Made by a program: the position numbers and the translations under genes | Assembly: GCA_039804165.1 (NCBI GenBank) | Contig: JBDRZZ010000017.1 | Location: 1 to 38,606 of the forward strand | Length of the DNA stretch: 38,606 nucleotides | Direction: 5' to 3' | Source: a candidate division WOR-3 bacterium | GTDB taxonomy: Bacteria; Hydrothermota; UBA3072 | Part shown: positions 9,471 to 18,106 of the stretch, piece after piece | Position numbering within the stretch: the first letter of the stretch is position 1 | Layout: each line of letters begins with the position of its first letter | Notes under the pieces: model-generated | Database searches by the model: none | What the model was told of the DNA's origin: nothing | What the model saw: the letters and a program-made list of their open reading frames with translations, nothing else

Positions 9471-9629
9471 ATGTCTAAAATGTCAGTATTTCTTGAATTT
9501 TGGGAGTTTTTGCGAGAACGAAAGAAATGGGTTCTTGCGATAATTGTTTTTTTCCTTTTATTACTCGGAGCCCTTGTTTTATTTACAGAAGGTTCAGCTT
9601 TGGCACCTTTTATTTATACTTTATTTTAA
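9471..9629 (+). CDS. DUF5989 family small membrane protein
   Basis: A 52-residue protein. The N-terminal part (MSKMSVFLEFWEFLRERKKW) is amphipathic and basic, followed by one membrane helix (about 22-40) and the ending EGSALAPFIYTLF. This layout and ending match DUF5989 proteins, which are typically encoded beside SxtJ and carbamoyltransferase genes. A strong AAAAGGAGGA site precedes the ATG, and the gene starts 14 nt after the carbamoyltransferase-SxtJ stop. No enzyme motif is visible. A likely role, as inference, is a small subunit stabilising the SxtJ domain. It is easily missed because of its size. Confidence 0.85.
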   Translation: MSKMSVFLEFWEFLRERKKWVLAIIVFFLLLLGALVLFTEGSALAPFIYTLF

Positions 9630-9753
9630 TGAGATTAATGTAAGAGCTTGGTAATTAAATACTTAAATATTACTTTTTGTTAATTCTTTTGGGGTTATTA
9701 AAAAGTCCTTTTGATTTAACCAAGTTTTTAACTTGAAAATATAAAAATTGTTA

Positions 9754-9781
9754 TTGACTTAATGCATATTTTATATATTTT
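9754..9781 (+). promoter_or_regulatory. Probable promoter of the glycosyltransferase gene
   Basis: TTGACT (9754-9759), 16-nt spacer, TATTTT (9776-9781). The ATG at 9801 is 19 nt further on, with an AAGGGA ribosome site at 9787-9792. The 171-nt gap after DUF5989 (9630-9800) holds nothing else I can support. Confidence 0.5.
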
Positions 9782-9800
9782 TGTTTAAGGGATTTTGAAA

Positions 9801-12095
9801 ATGGATGGAGTTAAAGAAAAAATAAAGGATTTTCGGATTGCATTTGTTTCAACATACCCTCCTATTGAATGTGGTATAGCTACTTTTACAAATAGCCTTG
9901 TAGAGGCAATCTCTAATTTATATGAGCTTCCTATTAGTGGAAATAGGAATTTAGAAGTGATAGCTTTAAGCAATTCTGAAAGATTATATAATTATGGCCC
10001 TGAAGTGAGTTTTGAGATTCGTATAAAGAATAAAAGAGATTATCTTTTGGCTGCTGATTATTTGAATTTATCAAAGGTAGATATCGTTTCTATTCAGCAT
10101 GAATTTGGAATCTATGGAGGGCCGGATGGGGAGTGGATCCTTTTACTTATTAAAAATTTAAAAAAGCCTGTGATTGCAACTTTGCATACAATTCTCACAA
10201 AGCCTACAAGAAATCAGAAACGAATATTAAAGGAAATTTGTAAGGTTTCTAAAGAGGTGATTGTTCTAGCTGATAAAGGTTTTGAATTGCTTCAGAGAAT
10301 TTATGGGGTTCCAATTTCTAAAATAAAGAAGATACACCATGGGGTTCCTGATATACCTTTTGTTGAAGATACTCTTCATTATAAAAAAGAGTTTCATCTA
10401 GAAGGAAAATTTGTAATTCTGACCTATGGCTTAATTAGCCCAAATAAGGGAATAGAGTTAGTTATTGAAGCTCTTTCTCAGGTGGTGAAAGAGTATCCTA
10501 ATGTTGTTTATCTTGTTTTAGGAGAAACCCATCCAAATGTAAGAATTAGTTCTGGAGAAAAATATAGAGAATTTTTAAATAATATTATAGAAGAAAAAAA
10601 ATTAGAAGAAAATGTGATTTTTCATAACCGTTTTGTTCCTTTTAAGGAATTAAATAAATACTTAATGATGGCAGATTTGTATATTACACCTTATATTTCA
10701 GAAGAACAAATCTCTTCAGGAACTCTTTCTTATGCGGTTGCTTCAGGGAGAGCTGTTATTTCTACGCCTTATTGGCATGCTCAAGAACTTCTTGGGGATG
10801 GACGTGGGTTTATTGTTCCCTTTGGAAATGCTAGGGCTATGGCAGAAGCTATAAAGGAATTGATAAGAAATGAGAGAAAAAGAAATGAGTTAAGAAGAAA
10901 AGCCTATGAGTATGGGAGAAATTTTATATGGCCAAAAGTTGCTTCTTCTTATCTTGAGTCTTTTGTTAGAGAATCAGAGAGAATAAAGCCGGTGATATTA
11001 GAAAAGAAAGAGCAAGTTAGAGAAGAAGGGTTATTTTTAAAGACGGAAGATTTGCCTAAGCTTAATTTGGATTATCTTAAAGTTCTCACTGATGATACTG
11101 GGATTTTTCAACATTCTAAGTATTCAATTCCTGATAGGCGGTATGGATATACAACGGATGATAATGCAAGAGCAGCAATTGTTGCTTTAAAAGTTTGGAG
11201 TGTTTTTAAATATGATTTTATCCTTCCCATGCTTACCAAATATCTTTCTTTTTTAGCGGATGCCTATGATCATAGTAAGGGTAAGGTGAGGGTTTTTTTG
11301 AGTTTTGATAGAAGGTGGAAGGATTTGGATACTTCAGAAGATTGTCATGGAAGGTTAATATGGACTTTTGGCACAGTGATTAATAATCCTCCTACAGAGG
11401 AAATGGGACATCTTGCGGTTGAGCTTTTCCATAATTGTTTGAATAGAGTTTCTCAATTTTCTTCTCCAAGAGCTTGGGCTTTTTCTGTTCTTGGAATTAC
11501 GAAATATCTTGAGAAATTCCCCAATGAAAGCGAAATAAAGGATCTTGGTTACACACTGGCAAATAGAATTCTTAATATGTTTAAAGAGAATTCTTCTTCA
11601 GATTGGATATGGTTAGAAGATATTGTTTCATATGAAAATGCTCGTTTTCCCCAAGTTTTGTTAGAAGCAGGAAGAATTTTTAAAAATGAAGAGATGAAAG
11701 ATTGGGGTCTAAAAACGTTGAAATGGTTAATTGAAGTTCAAACCGATGAAAAGACCGGTTTTCTTTCTTTAATTGGGAATAAAGGTTGGTTTAAAAGAAA
11801 TGAAGGAAGAGCAAAGTTTGATCAGCAACCTGTAGAGATTCCTGCAATTATAGATGCTTGTTATGAAGCATATCTTTCCACAGGGGATAAATATTTTCTA
11901 AATAGAGCATTTTGGGCCTTTAAATGGTTTCTTGGAGAAAATATAATTGGAGAAAGTCTTTATAAACCAGAAACAGGCGGATGTAAAGATGGACTTACTC
12001 CTGATGGGGTTAATAAAAATGAGGGTTCTGAATCTTTGGTTTGTTGGCTATTATCTCTTTTAAAAATGTATGAGATTCTTACCAAAAGAGAATAG
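9801..12095 (+). CDS. GT4 glycosyltransferase fused to a C-terminal alpha/alpha-barrel-like domain
   Basis: A 764-residue two-domain protein. Residues 1-385 are a GT-B fold family-4 glycosyltransferase: N-terminal FVSTYPPIECGIATFTNSL, QHEFGIYGG, a HTIL loop and the donor-binding ISSGTLSYAVASGRAVIS...PYWHAQELL region with the usual acid/glycine pattern. Residues about 420-764 form a helix-rich region beginning DDTGIFQHSKYSIPDRRYGY and TTDDNARAA, resembling six-hairpin (alpha/alpha barrel) domains fused to such transferases; its activity is not known to me. I chose ATG 9801 (ribosome site AAGGGA 8 nt upstream) over an in-frame TTG at 9795. Nucleotide-sugar donor, probably GDP- or UDP-linked, is not determined. 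It follows the carbamoyltransferase cassette and its own promoter. Confidence 0.85.
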   Translation: MDGVKEKIKDFRIAFVSTYPPIECGIATFTNSLVEAISNLYELPISGNRNLEVIALSNSERLYNYGPEVSFEIRIKNKRDYLLAADYLNLSKVDIVSIQHEFGIYGGPDGEWILLLIKNLKKPVIATLHTILTKPTRNQKRILKEICKVSKEVIVLADKGFELLQRIYGVPISKIKKIHHGVPDIPFVEDTLHYKKEFHLEGKFVILTYGLISPNKGIELVIEALSQVVKEYPNVVYLVLGETHPNVRISSGEKYREFLNNIIEEKKLEENVIFHNRFVPFKELNKYLMMADLYITPYISEEQISSGTLSYAVASGRAVISTPYWHAQELLGDGRGFIVPFGNARAMAEAIKELIRNERKRNELRRKAYEYGRNFIWPKVASSYLESFVRESERIKPVILEKKEQVREEGLFLKTEDLPKLNLDYLKVLTDDTGIFQHSKYSIPDRRYGYTTDDNARAAIVALKVWSVFKYDFILPMLTKYLSFLADAYDHSKGKVRVFLSFDRRWKDLDTSEDCHGRLIWTFGTVINNPPTEEMGHLAVELFHNCLNRVSQFSSPRAWAFSVLGITKYLEKFPNESEIKDLGYTLANRILNMFKENSSSDWIWLEDIVSYENARFPQVLLEAGRIFKNEEMKDWGLKTLKWLIEVQTDEKTGFLSLIGNKGWFKRNEGRAKFDQQPVEIPAIIDACYEAYLSTGDKYFLNRAFWAFKWFLGENIIGESLYKPETGGCKDGLTPDGVNKNEGSESLVCWLLSLLKMYEILTKRE

Positions 12096-12104
12096 GAGGT
12101 AAAT

Positions 12105-12461
12105 ATGAATGAGGGAGAAACTTATGAATGGACTGGTGGAAGTGGGCAACGTTATTTATACAATGTTTATTCTCTACCTATTAGTTTTAAAATAGGAGAG
12201 TTTGGAAATTATATTTTTGCGAGGAAAAATACTTCTGGTGATTGGATCCCAATTTATATTGGAGAAGGAGATCTTGGACGCCTTATTTCAGAAGAACACC
12301 CTTTTTATAAATGTATAAAAGAAAAGGGGGCTACCCATATTCATATTCATATTAATGCTTCAGAATGGGCGAGAATATCGGAAGAAAACGATTTATTGGA
12401 AAGTCATTTAAATGCATTTGAGCCTTATGGCTGTAATCCCCAAAGGGATTCGTTATTGTGA
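12105..12461 (+). CDS. Small GIY-YIG-like protein
   Basis: A 118-residue soluble protein with the order expected of a GIY-YIG nuclease fold: a first strand NYIFARK (Y36, in the place of GIY), IYIGEGD (Y51-I-G53), R59 in the following helix, H65, E94 in EENDLLE, and N111 in EPYGCNP after a proline. All five usual catalytic positions have a plausible residue. A strong GGAGGT site lies 9 nt after the glycosyltransferase stop, so it is probably in the same transcript. Known GIY-YIG proteins cut DNA or act in repair, but many stand-alone small ones are uncharacterised; no specific role is assigned. Near the C-terminus a short AATCCC/GGGATT hairpin (12435-12450) is present within the coding sequence. 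Confidence 0.62.
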   Translation: MNEGETYEWTGGSGQRYLYNVYSLPISFKIGEFGNYIFARKNTSGDWIPIYIGEGDLGRLISEEHPFYKCIKEKGATHIHIHINASEWARISEENDLLESHLNAFEPYGCNPQRDSLL

Positions 12462-12509
12462 TTTTATGAATAAGATCTAAGAATAAGGATTTTAACTCTT
12501 TGGGTTATA

Positions 12510-12851
12510 CTAACAAGTTAGATGTAGACAAGCAACCACTTTTTTTGTGGGAGAAGTTTCATTATAGATTTTAACGGCTTCAGTTGTTCTTGCTATTATA
12601 GTTTCTATTCCCATTTCTTTAAGCTTTTTTATTGTCTCTTCTTTTGGAGACAATACACCATAAGCTCCTGTTCCTATTATGATGAGCTCAGGACTTGCAT
12701 TTATAACATCCTTTAGATCATTTAGAGAAAGACTATGCCCCTCTTCTCTCCACCAGGGAGAAAGCACTTTATTCTGGAAAATAATTACATCCTTTGTGTA
12801 GGTTTTACCATTTATTGTTATTCTGCCAAAGCTATATTTTTCAATATTCAT
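12510..12851 (-). CDS. Mth938-like domain (DUF498) protein
   Basis: A 113-residue protein recognisable as the Mth938/NDUFAF3-like family by WWREEGHSLSLNDL (about 33-46), the central PELIIIGTGAYGVLSP strand-turn and the GIETIIARTTEAVKIYNE helix. This fold belongs to a widespread family of unknown biochemical role in bacteria; eukaryotic relatives help assemble respiratory complex I. No catalytic residues can be named. It is convergent with the GIY-YIG-like gene and divergent from tRNA-Leu. Its ATG lies seven bases from a -10 box, which predicts a leaderless mRNA. Confidence 0.85.
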   Translation of the reverse strand: MNIEKYSFGRITINGKTYTKDVIIFQNKVLSPWWREEGHSLSLNDLKDVINASPELIIIGTGAYGVLSPKEETIKKLKEMGIETIIARTTEAVKIYNETSPTKKVVACLHLTC

Positions 12852-12858
12852 TATTTTT

Positions 12859-12886
12859 ATAATATTTCTTATTTTTATTTTCGCAA
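12859..12886 (-). promoter_or_regulatory. Leaderless-type promoter of the Mth938-like gene
   Basis: On the minus strand TTGCGA (12886-12881) and TATTAT (12864-12859) are 16 nt apart. The -10 ends seven bases before the ATG at 12851, so the transcript should start at the ATG. No ribosome site is present. It is only ten bases from the -35 of the divergent tRNA-Leu promoter. Confidence 0.5.
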
Positions 12887-12896
12887 GCTTTAGGTG

Positions 12897-12925
12897 TTGA
12901 CAATATTAGGAGATTTGTATATAAT
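12897..12925 (+). promoter_or_regulatory. Consensus promoter of tRNA-Leu (and probably tig-clpP-clpX)
   Basis: Perfect TTGACA (12897-12902), 17-nt spacer, perfect TATAAT (12920-12925). The predicted start is about 12932, leaving a leader of roughly 13 nt before the tRNA at 12945. This is the strongest promoter match in the window, as expected of a tRNA gene. Confidence 0.8.
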
Positions 12926-12944
12926 TAATATAAGATTTCAAGAA

Positions 12945-13035
<91 letters not shown>

Positions 13036-13061
13036 TTGTTTTATGAAAAAGGAGAGATCTT

Positions 13062-14177
13062 TTGCAGAATGTAAATTTAACCTTTAAAGAAGAAAGGTTA
13101 AAAGAAGAAATAGATAAATTAATAAAAGAGCTAAAGAAAGAGATTTCTATTCCTGGCTTTAGGAAAGGGAAAGCCCCAACAGAGCTTATAAAGGTTCGTT
13201 TTAAAGATTACTTAAAAGCCGAGGGGCTCCAAAAGCTTATTCAGGAAGAAATAGTAGGGATTATTGAAAAATATGAACCTTTTATCTATAGCCCTCCTAT
13301 GATTAAGAAAGTAGATGAAGATAAAGATGGGATTCATCTTGAGGTTTCTTTAGACGTCCCTCCAGAACTCTCTTTAGACCTTTCGGAGATTGAATTAAAG
13401 GGAGATGATGAGGAAATTGACATAAAAGGAGAAATAGAAAAGTTAAGAGAAATAAATAGTGAGTTGAGACCCGTTGAAAGGGAAGTTAGAAAGGGAGATA
13501 TTGTTACAATCAATTTAAAACTTGGAGAAGAGGAGTTTTCAAATTATACTTTTGAGGTTAGAGAAGATGATTTTTCTAAAAAGCTTTTAGGTTTAAAGGT
13601 TTCTGATGGAGAGAAGGAATTGGAAGTAGAGATTCCAGAAGATTTTCCAATAAAAGATTCTAAGAATAAAAAAAGACATGTGAGAATTTGTATTTGTGAA
13701 ATTAAAGAGAAGGTGAAACCAGAACTTAACGATGATTTTGCTAAGGACCTTGGGTTTAGAAGTCTGGTAGAATTGAAAGAGAGCCTTAAGAGAAATATTC
13801 AGGAGGAGAGAAAGAGAAAAGATAAAGAAGATGAATTTGAGGAAGTTATTTTAGATAAGGTCCTCGAAAAAGTGGGGGATTTTGAAGTAAGTCCCGGACT
13901 TCTTAATCTAAATCTTTCAAAAGGATTATCTGAAGAAGAGGCTAAGGTTATGGCAAAGAAGTTGTCTATTCTTGATTCAATAGCTCTTAAGGAGAAGATG
14001 GAAATTACTGAAGCTGAGCTTGACCAATGGATGGATAGAATTTCGGAATCAGATGAGTTTGAGGAATATGGAGAGGAGGCTATTCGTTTTGTTAAACAAT
14101 CAATTTTGAGGAGAAAAACTATGGATTTTCTTATTGAAAAAGCGAAAAAGGAGGAATCTAAGTGCGAAGTCAGTTAA
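13062..14177 (+). CDS. tig: Trigger factor, ribosome-associated chaperone
   Basis: A 371-residue trigger factor, somewhat shorter than the common ~430. The ribosome-docking signature GFRKGKAP is visible near residue 35. The middle FKBP-type segment (about 120-220) is short and poorly conserved. The rest is helical, charged chaperone arm, ending SKCEVS. The start is a TTG at 13062, seven bases after an AAAGGAGAG ribosome site; a nearby ATG (13069) is out of frame. It binds nascent chains at the tunnel exit. The stop overlaps the clpP start by 16 nt, the common tig-clpP-clpX order. The N-terminus lacks some strands seen in longer homologues. Confidence 0.93.
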   Translation: MQNVNLTFKEERLKEEIDKLIKELKKEISIPGFRKGKAPTELIKVRFKDYLKAEGLQKLIQEEIVGIIEKYEPFIYSPPMIKKVDEDKDGIHLEVSLDVPPELSLDLSEIELKGDDEEIDIKGEIEKLREINSELRPVEREVRKGDIVTINLKLGEEEFSNYTFEVREDDFSKKLLGLKVSDGEKELEVEIPEDFPIKDSKNKKRHVRICICEIKEKVKPELNDDFAKDLGFRSLVELKESLKRNIQEERKRKDKEDEFEEVILDKVLEKVGDFEVSPGLLNLNLSKGLSEEEAKVMAKKLSILDSIALKEKMEITEAELDQWMDRISESDEFEEYGEEAIRFVKQSILRRKTMDFLIEKAKKEESKCEVS

Positions 14178-14785
14178 CAATTCCTTATGTTATTGAAAAA
14201 ACAGCTCATGGGGAAAGAGCTTACGATATTTATTCGCGTCTTCTTCAGGATCGAATCGTATTTATAGGTTCAGAGATCGATCAGGCTACAGCTAATAGTG
14301 TAATAGCTCAACTATTGTTTCTTGAAGCTAAAGGTCCGGATAAAGAAATTCAAGTTTATATAAATAGTTTTGGAGGTAGTGTTTCTGATGGACTTGCTAT
14401 TTATGATACAATGCAATATATAAGATGTCCAGTCTCCACAATTTCTGTGGGTATCTCAGCTTCTATTGCAGCAGTAATTTTGACAGGAGGAACTAAAGGA
14501 AGACGTTATGCTCTTCCTAATTCAAGAATTCTTCTGCACCAGCCTTCAGGAGGTGTGAAAGGAGTAGCTTCTGATATTGAAATCCATGCAAGTGAGATTG
14601 TAAAGATTAGAGAAAGATTAAATGCTATTCTTTCTTACCATACAAATCAACCTTTAAAAAAGATTAGAGCTGATACTGATAGAGATTTCTGGATGACTGC
14701 TGAGGAGGCTCTTGAATATGGACTTATTGATGAAGTCATTAAAAGCAGGAAGGAAATAAAGACAAATGATGAAGGAAAAGTTTAA
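14162..14785 (+). CDS. clpP: ATP-dependent Clp protease proteolytic subunit
   Basis: A 207-residue serine protease subunit. The catalytic triad is intact: S101 in GISASIAA, H126 in LLHQPSGG and D171 in ADTDRDFW. Other conserved blocks are [17 protein letters not shown] and [12 protein letters not shown]. It forms the tetradecameric chamber that degrades proteins fed by ClpX. The start is GTG 14162, inside the end of tig and preceded by AAAAAGGAGGA. The nucleophile neighbourhood GISASI differs from the common GQAASM, with the serine kept. The stop overlaps the clpX start by 20 nt. Confidence 0.97.
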   Translation: MRSQLTIPYVIEKTAHGERAYDIYSRLLQDRIVFIGSEIDQATANSVIAQLLFLEAKGPDKEIQVYINSFGGSVSDGLAIYDTMQYIRCPVSTISVGISASIAAVILTGGTKGRRYALPNSRILLHQPSGGVKGVASDIEIHASEIVKIRERLNAILSYHTNQPLKKIRADTDRDFWMTAEEALEYGLIDEVIKSRKEIKTNDEGKV

Positions 14786-16001
14786 AGGAGCTTTCTGTTC
14801 GTTCTGTGGACGCCCTTATACACATTCCGGAAGACTTATTGCAGGAAAAAATGGGAGTTATATCTGTGAAGATTGTGTTGAGTTTTTTGCAGATTTTTTA
14901 GAGAAAGAGCCAGAATTTTCTCCAAGACAGATTGATTTTGAAATTCCTAAACCCTTAGAAATAAAGGAATATCTTGATAAGTATGTGATAGGACAAGAAA
15001 AAGCAAAGAAGATAATTTCTGTGGCAGTTTATAATCATTACAAAAAAATTAAATATCAAGCGAAAGATGTGGAGATGGACAAATCTAATATTCTCCTAAT
15101 TGGTCCAACAGGAGTGGGCAAAACGCTTTTGGTTCAGACTCTTGCTAGATTCTTGAAATTACCCCTTGCTCTTTGCGATGCCACTTCATTAACAGAGGCA
15201 GGTTATGTGGGAGAAGATGTTGAAAATCTTCTTGTAAGACTTCTTCAGGCAGCTGATTATGATATTGAATTGACAGAAAAGGGCATTGTTTACATAGATG
15301 AAATTGATAAAATTGCAAGGAAGTCAGAGAATCCTTCTATTACAAGAGACGTTTCTGGAGAAGGAGTTCAGCAGGCTCTCTTAAAAATGATAGAGGGCTC
15401 CATTGTAAATGTTCCTCCTCAAGGAGGAAGGAAACACCCTGAGCAGGAATTTTTAAGAATAAATACAAAAAATATTCTTTTTATTGGAGGAGGAACTTTT
15501 GAAGGTCTTGAAAATATAATTAAAAATAGATTACAATACAATTCTCTTGGTTTTAAGGCTAATTTAAATCTTAACCAAGTTGAAAGTAATGGAAGGATAT
15601 TGGAGCATATTGAACCTCATGATCTTATGAAATTTGGTTTTATCCCAGAACTTGTAGGGAGGTTTCCTATAATTGTTACTTTTCATGATTTATCGCTTTC
15701 AGAACTCAATGATATTCTTAGTAAGCCAAATAATGCTCTTGTAAAGCAGTACAGACAACTTTTAAATTGGGATGGTGTGGATTTAATCTTTACTCGGTCA
15801 GCTTTAAACGAAATTTCAAAAAAAGCTTTGAAAATGAAAACTGGGGCTAGGGCTTTAAGAGGGGTAATAGAAGAATTGATGCTTGATGTGATGTTTAAGC
15901 TTCCTCATATGAGAGACGTTAAAAGTTGTAAGATAACCAAAGCAACTGTTACAAAAGGTGTTCCTCCCCAGCTTATTAGGAAAAAAAAGAAAGCTCAATG
16001 A
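14766..16001 (+). CDS. clpX: Clp protease ATP-binding subunit ClpX
   Basis: A 411-residue AAA+ unfoldase. The N-terminal zinc-binding domain has C11-x2-C14 and C34-x2-C37. Walker A is GPTGVGKT (112-119), Walker B ends IVYIDEID (173-180), and the substrate-gripping pore loop is GYVG (145-148). The RKH region PPQGGRKHP is present. The loop that docks into ClpP reads LGF (260-262) where IGF is usual, a conservative change. ClpX recognises tagged proteins, unfolds them and passes them to ClpP. Translation starts at the first of two ATGs (14766), within the end of clpP. Confidence 0.97.
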   Translation: MMKEKFKGAFCSFCGRPYTHSGRLIAGKNGSYICEDCVEFFADFLEKEPEFSPRQIDFEIPKPLEIKEYLDKYVIGQEKAKKIISVAVYNHYKKIKYQAKDVEMDKSNILLIGPTGVGKTLLVQTLARFLKLPLALCDATSLTEAGYVGEDVENLLVRLLQAADYDIELTEKGIVYIDEIDKIARKSENPSITRDVSGEGVQQALLKMIEGSIVNVPPQGGRKHPEQEFLRINTKNILFIGGGTFEGLENIIKNRLQYNSLGFKANLNLNQVESNGRILEHIEPHDLMKFGFIPELVGRFPIIVTFHDLSLSELNDILSKPNNALVKQYRQLLNWDGVDLIFTRSALNEISKKALKMKTGARALRGVIEELMLDVMFKLPHMRDVKSCKITKATVTKGVPPQLIRKKKKAQ

Positions 16002-16046
16002 ACCAAATTTAGGAACTTTATTTTTTTAAAAAGGTAAATTCTTGAA

Positions 16047-17393
16047 ATGATTAAATGGTCCCCTTTTAGGTCAATATTACTAACTTATCTATTCTTTATA
16101 TTGTTTGGTTCAATTTTATTACGACTACCTATAGCTGGGAGAGATATTTCTTTTATAGATTCTTTATTTACTTCTACTTCTGCTATGTGTGTTACGGGTT
16201 TAATTGTTAAAGATACAGCGCTAGATTTTACTTTTTTCGGTAAGGCAGTGATTCTTTCTTTAATTCAGATAGGGGGGATGGGTTATATGGCTATTGCTAG
16301 TTTGTTTATGACTGTATTTGCAATAAGACCTGATAAAAGACAAAATATTGTTGTTCAGCAAGGTTTTGCTCTTTTTGGCAGAGGAAATACTCTTAAATTT
16401 TTGAGAACCGTTGTCCTTGTAACTTTTATTGTTGAAATGATAGGAGCCTTCTTTTTCTTTTTAGGGTTTAATAAGAGTTTTGTTAATAATGACGATAGAA
16501 TTCTTCATGCAATATTTCACTCTGTCAGTGCTTTCTGTAATGCTGGATTTAGTTCTTTTTCTGATAATCTAATGGGTTTTACAAATAGTTTATTAATTCC
16601 TCTGGTTACTGCTTTTTTACTCATTTTTGGAGGTCTTGGTTTTATAGTTATTATTGATATAATAGATTTTTTAAGAAGAGAGAAGAAATATCTTTCTGAG
16701 CATTCAAGGATTGTTCTTTATATGACAATGCTTCTTATTATATTTGGAACTCTTTCAATATTTATCCTTGAATATGGAAATGCAATATCTCCTTATAAAA
16801 TGATTTCTAAGATTGTAATTTCTTTTTTTACAGCAGTAACGCCAAGAACGGCGGGATTTACTCTCCTTGATTTGAATAAACTCTTACCTACCACCATATT
16901 GATATTAATTTTATTTATGTTCATTGGAGCTTCTCCAGGAGGAACAGGAGGTGGAATTAAGACAACAACATTTACAATAACTTTAGTTTTTTTTATTTCT
17001 AAAATAAGAGGAATGAAATCTGTAAATATTCAAAAACGACAAATTCCGGAGGAGCAAGTTAATAAGGCATTGACACTTTTTCTTATTTCATTAATATTAA
17101 TATCTATAATAATTAGTATTTTAAGTTTCACCGAGAGAGAATTGGTGAAAGAAAGGGGGTTTTTACCTATAGTTTTTGAGGAATTTTCTGCCTTTGGAAC
17201 TGTGGGGTTATCTATGGGTTCTTTAAAAAATGGAAATTTGTCTCTATCCTATGATTTTACGAATTTTGGAAAAATTTTAATTATTATAACAATGTTAACA
17301 GGGAGGATAGGGCCACTTTCGCTTCTTGCAGCGGTTTTTGAAAGAAGAAGCGAGAGTTTTCAGTATCCTCCTGCGAGGGTGCAGATAGGATGA
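16047..17393 (+). CDS. ktrB: TrkH/KtrB-type potassium uptake channel subunit
   Basis: A 448-residue integral membrane protein with the four-fold MPM repeat of Trk/Ktr/HKT channels. The four filter segments are visible: CVTGL, CNAGF, PRTAGF and GTVGL, each with the key glycine. Length and gene pairing are closer to KtrB than to the longer TrkH. It imports potassium across the inner membrane, controlled by the KtrA-like ring encoded immediately downstream. The ATG (17390) of the partner overlaps its TGA stop. No ribosome site is strong ahead of the ATG at 16047, and the gap after clpX is only 45 nt, so it may be read through from clpX. Confidence 0.93.
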   Translation: MIKWSPFRSILLTYLFFILFGSILLRLPIAGRDISFIDSLFTSTSAMCVTGLIVKDTALDFTFFGKAVILSLIQIGGMGYMAIASLFMTVFAIRPDKRQNIVVQQGFALFGRGNTLKFLRTVVLVTFIVEMIGAFFFFLGFNKSFVNNDDRILHAIFHSVSAFCNAGFSSFSDNLMGFTNSLLIPLVTAFLLIFGGLGFIVIIDIIDFLRREKKYLSEHSRIVLYMTMLLIIFGTLSIFILEYGNAISPYKMISKIVISFFTAVTPRTAGFTLLDLNKLLPTTILILILFMFIGASPGGTGGGIKTTTFTITLVFFISKIRGMKSVNIQKRQIPEEQVNKALTLFLISLILISIIISILSFTERELVKERGFLPIVFEEFSAFGTVGLSMGSLKNGNLSLSYDFTNFGKILIIITMLTGRIGPLSLLAAVFERRSESFQYPPARVQIG

Positions 17394-18106
17394 TTGAGAA
17401 AGGGGAAAGAAGGGAATACTTTGTAGTTGTAGGGTTGGGAACTTTTGGCCTTACCGTTGTTTCAGAGCTTCTTAAAAGAGGTTGTCAGGTTACTGCAATT
17501 GATAAAGACGAAGATAAAGTTGAATTAGCTTCTGAGTTTGCAATAGATGTGATTACAGCTGATGTAAGGGAGAAGAAGCCTTTAGAGGACGCAGGGGTAG
17601 GTTCTGCAGATGTCGCTATTGTTTCGATTGGTGAGGATCTTGAAGCTTCTTTTCTTGCAACTCTTCATTTAAAAGAACTTGGGGTTCCTTTGATTATAAC
17701 AAAGGCTTCTTCGCCATCTCAAGGAGAAATCCTTGAGAAGATAGGAGCAGATCGAGTTATTTATCCAGAGGAAGAGATGGCTAAGAAACTTGTAGATCAA
17801 CTTCTTCATCCTTTTGTAATAAACTACTTCCAGTTGAATGATAGGATTGGAGTAATGGAATCAGATACCCCTATTCAGTTTATTAATAAGACTCCAAGAG
17901 AACTTGCTCTTAGGAATAAATATGGTTTAAATCTTGTTGCTATAAAAAGAAAGGTCCAAAAGGAAGAGACTAAAGATCTGACTGAAGAGCTTATAGTGAT
18001 TCCTTCTCCGGATGAGAAAATAATAGAAGGAGATATTTTGCTTGTAATAGGAGATTATAAATCGCTTGAAAAATTTAAAAGAATGCAGAGAAGTGGAAAT
18101 GGATAA
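17390..18106 (+). CDS. ktrA: TrkA/KtrA-type RCK protein, regulator of the potassium channel
   Basis: A 238-residue cytosolic regulator. Residues 10-135 form an RCK_N Rossmann fold with the nucleotide loop GLGTFG (15-20) and an acidic D38 at the end of the second strand; residues about 150-235 form an RCK_C domain. Family members bind NAD(H) or ATP/ADP and gate the channel. The start overlaps the ktrB stop by ATGA. Its last eight coding bases overlap the start of the histidine kinase gene. Whether it senses ATP/ADP or NADH cannot be told from sequence. Confidence 0.93.
   Translation: MIEKGERREYFVVVGLGTFGLTVVSELLKRGCQVTAIDKDEDKVELASEFAIDVITADVREKKPLEDAGVGSADVAIVSIGEDLEASFLATLHLKELGVPLIITKASSPSQGEILEKIGADRVIYPEEEMAKKLVDQLLHPFVINYFQLNDRIGVMESDTPIQFINKTPRELALRNKYGLNLVAIKRKVQKEETKDLTEELIVIPSPDEKIIEGDILLVIGDYKSLEKFKRMQRSGNG

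Noticed and set aside
12435-12450. Hairpin AATCCC-CAAA-GGGATT as an intrinsic terminator
   Set aside because: It is inside the coding sequence and no T-run follows on the plus strand.
18066-18098. TTG start extending the histidine kinase into ktrA
   Set aside because: The added residues are ktrA sequence in another frame; ATG 18099 gives the usual 8-nt overlap and a natural PAS start.
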